From positions 4,109,588-4,173,587 of the forward strand of contig NZ_CP062788.1 of assembly GCF_025136295.1 (NCBI RefSeq): DNA of 64,000 nucleotides. Reading direction: 5' to 3'. Position 1 is the first letter of the stretch. Each line of letters starts with the position of its first letter. Shown one piece after another: positions 1 to 7,828 of this stretch. Below the pieces are notes generated by a model. The model had not been told where the DNA came from, searched no databases, and saw nothing but the letters and a program-made list of their open reading frames with translations. The stretch comes from Aestuariispira ectoiniformans. Its GTDB lineage: Bacteria; Pseudomonadota; Alphaproteobacteria; UBA8366; Aestuariispiraceae. Both the position numbers and the translations under genes were made by a program.

Positions 1-481
1 AGCCAAATATCGCAAGACAACCAATAACAAAGGCGGTGTCGGTTGCCATCACGGTGCCCCAGCCGTGCATACCCGGTTTGTCCCACATGACAAACAGATA
101 TAGCGAAGCCGGAATGAGCATGCCGCCCAAAGCCGCAGCCAGAGGAAGAGCCGCGACCCGAAAATTCCTCAATTCACCAAGAATAAGCTCTCGCTTGAGT
201 TCCAGTGAGATCACGAAAAAAAAGAAGGTCATCAGCCCGTCATTGATCCAATGTCGCAAGGAACGGGTGAAATCCAGCTTTCCCATATGCAATCCTATGG
301 GCATTTCCCAAAATTGCAGGAACGAACCGGACCAGGTGGAGTTGGCCAGCACCAATGCCAGGAGTGCAGAAAGAAACAATAATCCTCCTGCCGCGGCCTC
401 AACTTTCAGAAACCGCAGGAACGGCCTTGTGACATAATCAACGATCTCACGAGGAAGATGAGTATCGTTTTGATCATTCAT
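1..481 (-). CDS. nhaA: Na+/H+ antiporter NhaA, N-terminal part
   Basis: NhaA exchanges sodium for protons across the inner membrane and supports pH and salt homeostasis. The minus strand reads openly from an ATG at 481 to the window edge, giving 160 codons of a protein usually near 390-450 residues. Visible family signatures are the helix motif FFVISLELKRELILGELR and the MATDTAFVIG stretch, which matches the ATD-AF motif of NhaA helix IV. Hydrophobic helices alternate with short loops throughout. The C-terminal half, including the paired aspartates of the ion site, lies outside the window. It is divergent from an SLC13-type permease, so both may serve sodium-linked transport; that link is inferred. 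Whether it is transposon cargo depends on where the transposon's left end lies, which is not seen. Confidence 0.9.
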   Translation of the reverse strand, partial: MNDQNDTHLPREIVDYVTRPFLRFLKVEAAAGGLLFLSALLALVLANSTWSGSFLQFWEMPIGLHMGKLDFTRSLRHWINDGLMTFFFFVISLELKRELILGELRNFRVAALPLAAALGGMLIPASLYLFVMWDKPGMHGWGTVMATDTAFVIGCLAIFG

Positions 482-796
482 AATCGGCCTTCGTCCAGTT
501 GGTCATGGTGACAGATGCCAGATGATAATATGTGAGTAGGTATTTGATGATACCAAGATACTGCCGATTGGCCCAGCTAACCGGATAACGGATTAAAACG
601 GGCCGAGGAAGAAGATCGTTACCGTGAGACTCGACCGGGGGCTTTCTGTATAATGAAATACCGGTTCCGACCTATAAGTCATATAGTATAGGCGGCTTGC
701 TCGCCATCTCCAGGCAAGTCGGCCTCAACACCGATTGCCAACCTGCCCTGACCGGGTTGATCCCCGCGTATCTGGCGAAACCATTAAGGGCGGCAT
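482..796. other. divergent intergenic region, nhaA / SLC13 permease
   Basis: This 315-bp gap must hold the promoters of the two divergent transport genes. The only clear site is a Shine-Dalgarno-like AAGGG at about 786-790 before the permease ATG at 797. No convincing operator, riboswitch or RNA gene was recognised. Confidence 0.4.
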
Positions 797-2653
797 ATGC
801 CAGAAATTTCAACAGCCACATTCCACATCTGGTCCACTTACGCGCTGGCCTTGGCTGCCATTGTAGGCTTTGCCTCAGAAAAGATACGCATCGAAATAAC
901 GGCGCTTCTGGTGCTGGTGGCATTACTCGTCTTGTTTGAGTTTTTTCCTCTCCTTGGCCCCGACGGAGAGAATTTGTTGGACGTTGGCAGCCTGCTGGCC
1001 GGGTTTGCAAATCCGGCACTTGTTGCTGTCTTGGCTCTGCTGATTCTCGGAAACGGATTGTGGCGTTCCGGCGCGCTGGACTGGGCATTGAGGCGTTTTC
1101 TGCAGCTTGTCGGTGACCGTCGCCTGCTTGCCATTGGCATCTGTTTCGCCACAGTGTTCGTGACGAGTCCTTTCATCAACAATACGCCTGTCGTTGTAAT
1201 TTTTATTCCGATCCTTGAAACGATCGTGCGGCGTTTCTCAATGGCGCCGAGTACCGTTATGATGCCGCTGTCATTCATCGCCATACTCGCGGGAATGACG
1301 ACCCTGATCGGGTCTTCCACAAATTTGTTGGTTTCTGGGACACTAGGCCAGTTGGGAAGAGGGGCGCTCGGCTTTTTTGATTTCGTTATTCCCGGCCTTG
1401 TGCTGGCGAGTGTCGGTCTCGTCTATGTTGTCCTTGTCATGCCACATTTCCTGCATCGACGCGCCTCGCCCGTGCAACGTTTCATATCGGGTAAGCACAG
1501 GCGTTTCATCACGCAGTTTACCGTGGGCGAGGAACCGAAACTTTTAAATATGCCGGTCCAATTCGGCCTTTTGGGCATCAGCGGGGCCCGTCTCATACTT
1601 CTTCAGCGTGGTGAGCATCCTTTCATCCCGCCTTATAACGACAATTTGACGATATCTAAGGGTGACATTCTGGTCGTCATGGCCACGCATGAAGCCCTAG
1701 CCGAAGCGCAGACCAAGTTTCCACATCTTATGTTCAGCATGTCGGGAGAGGAAGATATTCCCGCAGACGAAGAAGAACACGGCGTTCTGCTCTCGCGGAA
1801 CCAGATGGTTGCAGAAGTTATGATCGCTCCAGGGTCCCAACTTGCCGGCCATTCTTTGGAAGATATCGGTTTTCGTGCCCGATATGGCTGTCTGGTTCTG
1901 GGCATCGAGCGGCGTTCTCGGGTCATCCGGCGCCTCATTGGCAGCACACTTCGCGAGGGGGACATTCTCGTGGTGCAAGGTGATCGAAAAGCCTTGGACC
2001 ATATGCGGGCGCATCGCGGCGTCGTTGTGCTGGACGGTACCGCAAGGCCCCTCCCTGTGCCACGATCGGCGAAATTGGCCTGTGCCATCTTCTTTGGCAC
2101 TATAGTTGTCGCAGCCATGGGCATTTTACCGATCGCAGCGGCAGCGGTTGCCGGAAGCACATTGATGCTTACCAGTCGCGTATTGACCTTGAACCAGGCA
2201 ACCAATGCTCTGGACCGACGAATTTTCTTAATGGTGGGGACGTCCCTGGCGCTTGGCGCTGCGATGTTGAAGACCGGCGCCGCTGCCTATCTGGCGCAGG
2301 GCATGATTGGCCTGCTTGGTGCGGCCGGACCGGCTGTCGTCCTATCGGCCCTTTTCCTGATGGTCGCCTTGATGACAAACATATTGTCGAATAACGCAAC
2401 CGCCGTTCTTTTCACGCCGATATCTCTGGAATTAGCGAGCGGTTTGCAGGTTGACCCGATGCCTTTTGCCCTTGCTGTTCTATTCGGTGCCAACTGCTCC
2501 TTTGCGACGCCGGTCGGATATCAGACCAATCTCCTTGTGATGGGGCCCGGATATTATCGTTTCAAGGATTTCCTGCGCGTCGGCATACCGCTGGTCGGCC
2601 TGTTATGGGGCGCTTTCAGTTTGTTCATGCCTTGGTATTATGGCCTGCTATAA
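797..2653 (+). CDS. SLC13-type anion permease with two RCK_C domains
   Basis: This is an inner-membrane transporter of the ArsB/NhaD/SLC13 superfamily, of the bacterial type that carries regulatory RCK_C (TrkA-C) domains in its central loop. It is 618 residues, normal for that architecture. Residues 1-205 and 425-618 are rich in membrane helices. In between, residues about 215-310 and 332-413 read as two RCK_C modules, each ending in a phrase of the type GDILVVMA or GDILVVQG. The conserved NNTPVVVIF and NNATAVLFTP helix-hairpin motifs occur at similar places in the two membrane halves, as expected for inverted repeats. The substrate cannot be read from sequence; sulfate, dicarboxylates and other anions are known in the family. 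It starts at an ATG with AAGGG upstream and is divergent from nhaA. Confidence 0.87.
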   Translation: MPEISTATFHIWSTYALALAAIVGFASEKIRIEITALLVLVALLVLFEFFPLLGPDGENLLDVGSLLAGFANPALVAVLALLILGNGLWRSGALDWALRRFLQLVGDRRLLAIGICFATVFVTSPFINNTPVVVIFIPILETIVRRFSMAPSTVMMPLSFIAILAGMTTLIGSSTNLLVSGTLGQLGRGALGFFDFVIPGLVLASVGLVYVVLVMPHFLHRRASPVQRFISGKHRRFITQFTVGEEPKLLNMPVQFGLLGISGARLILLQRGEHPFIPPYNDNLTISKGDILVVMATHEALAEAQTKFPHLMFSMSGEEDIPADEEEHGVLLSRNQMVAEVMIAPGSQLAGHSLEDIGFRARYGCLVLGIERRSRVIRRLIGSTLREGDILVVQGDRKALDHMRAHRGVVVLDGTARPLPVPRSAKLACAIFFGTIVVAAMGILPIAAAAVAGSTLMLTSRVLTLNQATNALDRRIFLMVGTSLALGAAMLKTGAAAYLAQGMIGLLGAAGPAVVLSALFLMVALMTNILSNNATAVLFTPISLELASGLQVDPMPFALAVLFGANCSFATPVGYQTNLLVMGPGYYRFKDFLRVGIPLVGLLWGAFSLFMPWYYGLL

Positions 2654-2916
2654 ATTTTTTCGGTCTCCCGGTGACGAGGCGGCACCAACTATAGCGCCAA
2701 ACCACAACAATAGCGTCAGCTTGCGGCGTCTTCGTGATTTGTTATTCCCGCTGACCTGGGTTCGACGCATAGAAATGAATCGCGTCGTGACTAACCTGGA
2801 TCAGCCCGCAGGATGGGCGCCAGCTATACAATCCTCCAGAATCCCCAGTCATGTGGCGTTGTTGGGTCGCTGACGAATATTATGCGAGGTGGAGCAAATC
2901 CACCGGAGGACTTGAA

Positions 2917-3267
2917 ATGAATATTCCTGAATGGTTAAAACCCGGTATCTATGGCGCAGTAATCGGCGCTGTCGGTCTTGCTGTTGTCGGATTCTCATGG
3001 GGCGGGTGGATGACCGCTGGAGAAGCAAATAAACTGGCAATGACGCAGGCGCATGATAGTGCAATCGCGGCGCTGGTTCCGGTATGCCTCGACAATTCGC
3101 GGACAGATATTGATCGCATCGCCAAGCTGTCATCGATCCGAGAAATGTCGAATTACAAACGCAGGGACGCCGTGATAGAAGCCGGTTGGGCAACCATCCC
3201 AGGCACAGACACCCCGAATAGAGACCTCGCGCAAGCCTGCATGGACGCTCTAAAAATTGATGGATAG
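2917..3267 (+). CDS. small single-helix membrane protein
   Basis: The ATG at 2917 is preceded by a strong ribosome binding site (GGAGGA at 2905-2910), so it is preferred over upstream in-frame starts. The 116-residue product has one hydrophobic segment near residues 10-32 (IYGAVIGAVGLAVVGFSWGG), then a mostly soluble tail with conserved-looking cysteines in PVCLDN and AQACMDAL. I recognise this shape from conserved hypothetical proteins in alphaproteobacteria but can assign no function. It lies between the SLC13-type permease and insertion-sequence debris and could be transposon cargo. The tail probably faces the periplasm if the helix acts as an uncleaved signal anchor; that is an inference. 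Confidence 0.6.
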   Translation: MNIPEWLKPGIYGAVIGAVGLAVVGFSWGGWMTAGEANKLAMTQAHDSAIAALVPVCLDNSRTDIDRIAKLSSIREMSNYKRRDAVIEAGWATIPGTDTPNRDLAQACMDALKIDG

Positions 3268-3285
3268 TGATACGGGTATTGTCAC

Positions 3286-3612
3286 GGGGTACTGTCAGAC
3301 AAAACCGAAACAGTCTCGAACAGCTTGCCCACGCCAAATTTAAGCGGCCAATTGCCGCCACTCAGCCAGGGCGGCCGCACGGTTTTCCTTGAAAGCGGTT
3401 CGAGAGATGAGGGCGCGCTGTAGGGCGACGGTATTGCTTCACTGCCTTACGCAGAAATCTGAAAGCAGCTCGGCGGTCCCGCTCCTTTTGTAACATAGGT
3501 CTCCAGTATTTCCCCTTCGTGATCGACCGCCCGCCAGCGGTCGCGTCTTTTGCCGATAATCCGGACAAAAACTTCGTCGAGAGGCCATGCCCGGTTGGGA
3601 TAACATCGGTTT
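3286..3612 (-). pseudogene. decayed IS6-family transposase relic
   Basis: Three short pieces of an IS6-family DDE transposase lie in three different minus-strand frames. DEVFVRIIGKRRDRWRAVDH and ILETYVTK match the first catalytic-aspartate region. DRRAAFRFLRKAVKQYRRP follows after a frameshift. AFKENRAAALAEWRQL plus a stop at 3340-3342 matches the usual C-terminal tail. The middle of the catalytic domain, about 100 residues, is missing. A possible terminal repeat, GGGTACTGTCAGAC, starts at 3287. The upstream N-terminal part is cut off exactly where the left inverted repeat of the next insertion sequence begins, so the IS3 element inserted into this older relic. It cannot encode an active transposase. 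Confidence 0.65.
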
Positions 3613-3613
3613 T

Positions 3614-3637
3614 GACCTGCGCCCTTAAATTTCCTCC
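3614..3637. repeat. left terminal inverted repeat of the IS3 element
   Basis: This 24-bp repeat begins GACCTGCGCCC and ends TTTCCTCC, and it pairs with the right repeat at 4837-4859. Confidence 0.8.
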
Positions 3638-3677
3638 AGATTTAGGTAGAGTCCGTCGACCTTAAGGAGACGGAATA

Positions 3678-3944
3678 ATGAAGCGCAGTCGGTTTAGCGA
3701 AGAACAGATTATCGGGATATTGAAGGAGCAGGAGGCCGGCCAGAAGACGGCGGATGTCTGCCGCCGTCATGGCGTAAGCGAGGGCACGTTCTACAAATGG
3801 AAGTCCAGGTATGGCGGGCTGGAAGTGTCGGAGGCAAAGCGTCTAAAGGCGCTTGAAGACGAGAACAGCCGGTTGAAGAAGCTGCTGGCCGAGGCGATGC
3901 TGGACAACGCCATGCTCAAGGATGTCGCTTCAAAAAAATGGTGA
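3678..3944 (+). CDS. IS3-family transposase OrfA
   Basis: OrfA supplies the DNA-binding N-terminus of the IS3 transposase. The 88-residue product starts [19 protein letters not shown], a typical helix-turn-helix of this group, and continues through [16 protein letters not shown] into a leucine-zipper-like segment ([20 protein letters not shown]) used for multimerisation. It ends at a TGA directly after a run of seven adenines at 3932-3938. In the orfA frame this reads A-AAA-AAA, the classic minus-one slippery heptamer, and it leads into the orfB frame at 3938. The intact family member would thus make an OrfAB fusion by programmed frameshifting. Confidence 0.9.
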   Translation: MKRSRFSEEQIIGILKEQEAGQKTADVCRRHGVSEGTFYKWKSRYGGLEVSEAKRLKALEDENSRLKKLLAEAMLDNAMLKDVASKKW

Positions 3945-4834
3945 CGCCCGCTGTCCGGCGACAAGCCGTCGCTCATCTGCGTGAAGCCCATGGGGTGAGC
4001 GAGCGGCGGGCGTGTCTTGTGTTGGGAGCGGATCGAAGTACGGTTCGTTACCGGTCCCGTCGATCGGACGATACCACGGTCCGGGAACGTTTGCGTGCCC
4101 TATCCCGAGAACGTCGCCGTTTCGGCTACCGCCGCCTGCATCTGCTGCTGGCCCGCGAGGGGATCACGATGAACCAAAAGAAGCTGAGGCGCCTGTATCG
4201 CGAGGAGAAACTTCAGGTGCGTCGCCGTGGCGGGCGGAAGCGTGCCTTGGGAACACGCGCGCCGATATCGCTGCCTGACGGACAGAACCAACGTTGGTCG
4301 CTGGACTTCGTATCGGATGCCTTCACCGATGGTCGTCGGTTTCGGATCTTTGCTGTGGTGGATGACTTCACGCGCGAATGTTTGGCCCTGGTCGCGGACA
4401 CGTCCCTGTCCGGTATCCGGGTTGCCAGAGAGCTTGATGCCCTGGTGTGGCAACGCGGGACCAAGCCCAAGACCATCGTAAGCGACAACGGGACGGAATT
4501 CACCAGCGTGGCAATCCTGCGTTGGAGCCAGGACCAAAAGGTGGTCTGGCATTACATCGCGCCAGGCAAACCCATGCGGAATGGCTTCGTTGAGAGTTTC
4601 AACGGACGACTGCAGGACGAATGCCTGAATGAGACACTGTTTACATCGCTCAGGCAGGCCCGCATCTAGCTGGCCGTTTGGAAGGAGGACTACAACACCG
4701 TCAGACCACATTCGAGCCTTGGCGGACTTGCCCCTGCCGAGTTTGCCGCAAAAGCCTGTCCGGGGCATGCCCCGGACAGGCTTGCCATTCACCAATCAAC
4801 GAGCCATCAATCAACCAAAGGACTCACCCTCTGA
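3938..4834 (+). pseudogene. IS3-family transposase OrfB, interrupted by a stop codon
   Basis: OrfB carries the DDE catalytic domain. The frame opens at ATG 3938 and shows the three acidic residues in [19 protein letters not shown] and [16 protein letters not shown]. An in-frame TAG at 4667-4669, directly after [10 protein letters not shown], stops translation after 243 residues. Read through, the frame continues LAVWKEDYNTVRPHSSLGGL to a natural TGA at 4832-4834 just inside the right repeat. Relatives usually have GAG (Glu) at the stop position, so one G-to-T change explains it. The product keeps DDE but loses about 55 C-terminal residues, so activity is doubtful. The lost tail includes a 32-bp palindrome, listed separately. 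Confidence 0.82.
4752..4783. repeat. perfect 32-bp palindrome inside orfB tail
   Basis: Each 16-base half reads AAGCCTGTCCGGGGCA on its own strand, and the two halves abut with no spacer. The sequence could form a very stable hairpin or cruciform. It lies in the part of orfB downstream of the nonsense codon and keeps the orfB frame open. It looks like a REP-type palindromic unit rather than transposase-derived coding sequence. Confidence 0.75.
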
Positions 4835-4836
4835 CC

Positions 4837-4859
4837 GGAGGAAAGTTGGGGCGCAGGTC
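4837..4859. repeat. right terminal inverted repeat of the IS3 element
   Basis: Its reverse complement begins GACCTGCGCCC and ends TTTCCTCC, matching the left repeat apart from a one-base gap and a few substitutions. Confidence 0.78.
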
Positions 4860-4860
4860 T

Positions 4861-4984
4861 CCTCCCATACGGCCGCTTCCGCACCAAGATAGCGTCCGCG
4901 GCTGCTGCCGCAATCGCAAACCGTCCATTCGGATGCCGCGAGACGTCTAACGTCACCACATTCGAGGCAATGGAGAAGCTTCAT
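4861..4984 (-). pseudogene. 5' fragment of a small zinc-ribbon-like gene cut by the IS
   Basis: From an ATG at 4984 the minus strand reads MKLLHCLECGDVRRLAASEW, then VCDCGSSRGRYLGAEAAV, and then runs straight into the right end of the IS3 element. The CxxC...CxC pattern with the GRYL motif recalls a family of short conserved proteins of mobile and accessory regions, normally about 90-120 residues. Only about 41 codons remain before the IS sequence takes over, so the gene is truncated at its 3' end. The assignment rests on this short similarity from memory and is tentative. Confidence 0.45.
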
Positions 4985-5479
4985 AGTATACCACCGTCTT
5001 TTAATCCAAGGCTTCTACTTTCCCTTGCTTGGACGGTTACGAGATAGGAGTTCCCGCTCCAGAGTTGTACTTCTTGCCATCAACCACCTTTAAGAAAACT
5101 TGGCAGAGCCAAAGCATAGTAGCTTTCATCCAAGTGCCTTATATCTTGAATTGACCTGCGACGTTACAGCCAATTTCTACCAACCTATTGATACCAAAAT
5201 TCCTATTGCGTCCTGAGAATTCTGACAATGGAGCATTTCTAACGCGTACGCCTGAAACATTAATATATAAAATGGCGTTCTTCCAAAGCCACAGCACAAC
5301 ATTCCTGCAACCCCGCAAATCCCGATGGTGTAATCGGGAGTGCATATCAGTATGGGGTAACGCTAAATGTTTCGTATGTCCCGAATTGTACTATTTGAAC
5401 GAACTCCTGCTACTAAACAGCGTCGTAACTGCATATTTTAACTGGACAAAAGTCTTTCCGGCGATAGGCTCCATTTGAT
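4985..5479. other. AT-rich gap upstream of the GHKL gene
   Basis: This stretch of about 495 bp is visibly more AT-rich than the genes around it. Open frames here match nothing I recognise and lack good ribosome binding sites. It probably carries the promoter of the GHKL/response-regulator operon that starts at 5480, but no clear -35/-10 pair was picked out. Confidence 0.35.
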
Positions 5480-7828
5480 ATGAGCAAGATTGAATTCAAG
5501 ATAAGCACACATCTTAAAGATGTCATCGGACGCGACTTAGTGACAAATGAGTTTGTCGCAATTTTCGAACTTGTGAAAAACTCGTTTGATGCCAGAGCAA
5601 AGCACGTCTGGATTACATTCGATCTCGAGTCAGACCTGATCACCATCGTAGATGATGGCAAAGGCATGTCCGTGGACGATGTGAAGGATAAGTGGCTTTT
5701 TGTTGCTTATTCTGCAAAAGCAGATGGAACCGAGGATGCCGATAGCACCAGAGACTACCGCGATCGAATTAAGGTCGGCGGCTATGCCGGAAGCAAGGGG
5801 ATTGGGAGGTTCTCATGCGACACACTTGGGACGACACTCGAGCTTTATTCTTGCGTTGGGGAAAAAGGTGCCCCCGTCACTAAACTGAAAGTCGACTGGG
5901 AAGAGTTCGAACAAAACAGTAAGGACGAGTTCGATACGATTAAGGTGGAACTTGATGAGAATAGCTCTTTCCCAAAGACGGATGAAGTTGTTCCACCAAG
6001 CCCGCACGGTACCATGTTGCAAATCACAGGGCTACGCAATGAATGGGATGCGGACACCATCGCAAGACTACGTCGTTACCTGGCAAAGCTCATTGACCCC
6101 TTTGGAACCACGGACGACGTTGAAGTCTCATCGGTTCTTGTCGGTTCTGACCTAAACGACCAAGACTTAAACGGCCCCATTTCCAATGACATCGCAGACG
6201 TCTTGAGGGACAAGACGACCAGAATGGAAGTGGAGATCGCCGGCGGCAAAATACGCTCCTCCCTCATAGATCGTGGGCGCGTGATATATGAGATTTCGGA
6301 GGATAGCCCATACGAAGACCTGACAAATGCAACGATCCGAGGGGAGGTTTTCTTTCTCAATCGAAGCGCCAAAGCGACCTTTGCCCGTAGGATGAAAGTG
6401 CCGGTAGTAGAGTTCGGAAGCGTCTTCCTGTTCCTAAATGGCTTCCGGGTATTTCCCATCGGAGAGGAAGCCAACGACAGCTTCGGCCTGAACCGCAGGA
6501 AACAACAGGGTACCTCACGTTATCTCGGGACACGAGATGTTCTTGGGCGTGTCGACATCAAGGCCCCTCCTCGCATGTTCCGGGAGGCATCAAGCAGGGA
6601 TGCAGGGTTGATTGAGGACGCGCATTGGCGCGAACTCTATGACGCTGTGCGCAAGCACATGATTTTCAGGCTCGAGCGATATGTCGTGGGCGTGAACTGG
6701 CAGGACAGTGCTGATCAAAGTCGGGATACACCTGAAGGGCTTGAAACTGATCCCGCCCGGCGTAGAATTTTGACAGTAATTGGAGGATTTGCTCGATCCA
6801 AAGGTGTTGAGATTATCAGTTTCGACCGCGACATTCTGGAGTTGGCGGATGCAAGGGAAGAGGCCAGCCGAAAAGCACTTGAGGACCTGTCAATTATTGC
6901 GGAACGGGAGGGAGACACAATCCTCCTTAAGCGCATCAAGGAGACGCAAGCACAGATCGCCGAACTGGAACGGTCAGAGGCCGAAGCCAGAAAGGAGGCC
7001 CAACGTTATGCTGAAGAGAGTGCGAAATCTGATGCCAGGATTTCGCAGCTTGAGAAACAGGCTCAGTACCTTGCATCAGGACAAGATCTTGATGCTGAAC
7101 GCATTCGCCTCCTCTTGCATCAGGTAAATATTTATGCGGGCCATGTTGATGCCGGAACCGGGAGGGCACTGGCAAACACCGGTGACCTCCTTCGCCAGCT
7201 CGCCGATGTCGAGAATTTGGATGAAGATGACCTTGATGACTTGGTTGGATCACTCCGCCATGGCCTCCGACAAGTGCTTGATAACTTGTCCTATACCAGG
7301 CTCGAAAATGATCGGCTCCGATCAATTTCACGTTTCGCACCCAATATCCGGGTTGACCTCGAAACAAGTGATGTTGACGGCAACATTGTAGAATTTCTAT
7401 CGGAATACTTCTCTGTGTTGCTTGGTGACTCGTCACAACTTCCCACGCCAACCTTCGAATCGAACGACATTTCCCTTAATCGGACTTTCTCACCATTTGA
7501 CCTTGCCGTGATCGTGGACAACCTGATTGACAACGCGCGCAAGGCAAAAGCCCATGCGATCCTGTTCAAAGCCGGGCGCCGGAAAGCCGGAAAACGCCTT
7601 GTCATCAATGTTTCTGATGACGGTCTAGGCTTTGACCTAGGCCGGATGGACCCAGCACGCATCTTCGAGAAACACTACTCCGCCACCACAGGTGGTACGG
7701 GGCTTGGCCTCTATCACGTCCGGCAGGTTCTTGAGGAAATGGGAGGGTCAATTGAACTTGACCCCAATGGAGAGCCCGGCAGGGCTGATTTCGTGATCAC
7801 GATACCGGGGGCGATAAATGAACCTTGA
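5480..7828 (+). CDS. sensor-like protein with two GHKL ATPase domains
   Basis: The 782-residue protein has an N-terminal GHKL ATPase of the Hsp90/MutL/MORC kind and a C-terminal histidine-kinase-type GHKL domain. N-terminal motifs are the N box ELVKNSFDA (E30, N34, D37), DDGKGM at 58-63 and the lid GSKGIGRFS at 104-112. Residues about 455-545 are highly charged and probably coiled coil. A helical segment (LLLHQVNIYAGHV, near residue 545) sits where a dimerisation/phosphotransfer domain would be and contains candidate histidines. The C-terminal domain shows VDNLIDNA (about 678), SDDGLGFD (about 712) and GTGLGLY (about 738). The next gene overlaps by 11 bp and encodes a receiver protein, so phosphotransfer between them is likely but inferred. 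MutL/MORC-like GHKL ATPases are known beside bacterial restriction-modification genes, as here. There is no membrane segment, so it is cytosolic. Confidence 0.85.
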   Translation: MSKIEFKISTHLKDVIGRDLVTNEFVAIFELVKNSFDARAKHVWITFDLESDLITIVDDGKGMSVDDVKDKWLFVAYSAKADGTEDADSTRDYRDRIKVGGYAGSKGIGRFSCDTLGTTLELYSCVGEKGAPVTKLKVDWEEFEQNSKDEFDTIKVELDENSSFPKTDEVVPPSPHGTMLQITGLRNEWDADTIARLRRYLAKLIDPFGTTDDVEVSSVLVGSDLNDQDLNGPISNDIADVLRDKTTRMEVEIAGGKIRSSLIDRGRVIYEISEDSPYEDLTNATIRGEVFFLNRSAKATFARRMKVPVVEFGSVFLFLNGFRVFPIGEEANDSFGLNRRKQQGTSRYLGTRDVLGRVDIKAPPRMFREASSRDAGLIEDAHWRELYDAVRKHMIFRLERYVVGVNWQDSADQSRDTPEGLETDPARRRILTVIGGFARSKGVEIISFDRDILELADAREEASRKALEDLSIIAEREGDTILLKRIKETQAQIAELERSEAEARKEAQRYAEESAKSDARISQLEKQAQYLASGQDLDAERIRLLLHQVNIYAGHVDAGTGRALANTGDLLRQLADVENLDEDDLDDLVGSLRHGLRQVLDNLSYTRLENDRLRSISRFAPNIRVDLETSDVDGNIVEFLSEYFSVLLGDSSQLPTPTFESNDISLNRTFSPFDLAVIVDNLIDNARKAKAHAILFKAGRRKAGKRLVINVSDDGLGFDLGRMDPARIFEKHYSATTGGTGLGLYHVRQVLEEMGGSIELDPNGEPGRADFVITIPGAINEP

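Larger units (their letters stand above)
3613..4860 (+). mobile_element. IS3-family insertion sequence (IS407-like group)
   Basis: The element is about 1.25 kb, bounded by imperfect inverted repeats: left GACCTGCGCCC...TTTCCTCC at 3614-3637 and right, as reverse complement, GACCTGCGCCC...TTTCCTCC at 4837-4859. They differ by a one-base gap and a few mismatches. Inside are overlapping orfA and orfB of the IS3 type. The left end starts TGACC, as expected, but the last right-hand base is T where A would be expected. I see no target duplication in the 4-bp flanks (GTTT against CCTC). The missing duplication suggests that DNA was lost or rearranged at one flank after insertion. Confidence 0.85.

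Noticed and set aside
36-437. Plus-strand open frame of 133 codons at the left edge
   Set aside because: It is the antisense shadow of nhaA, whose motifs read clearly on the minus strand.
672-1088. Minus-strand frame overlapping the start of the SLC13-type gene
   Set aside because: It covers the permease's coding start. A phrase near its end (ARYAGINPVRAGW) recalls some transposases, but the evidence is too thin.
5188-5478. 96-codon frame just before the GHKL gene
   Set aside because: It has no Shine-Dalgarno site, irregular composition and no recognisable domain; more likely leader DNA.
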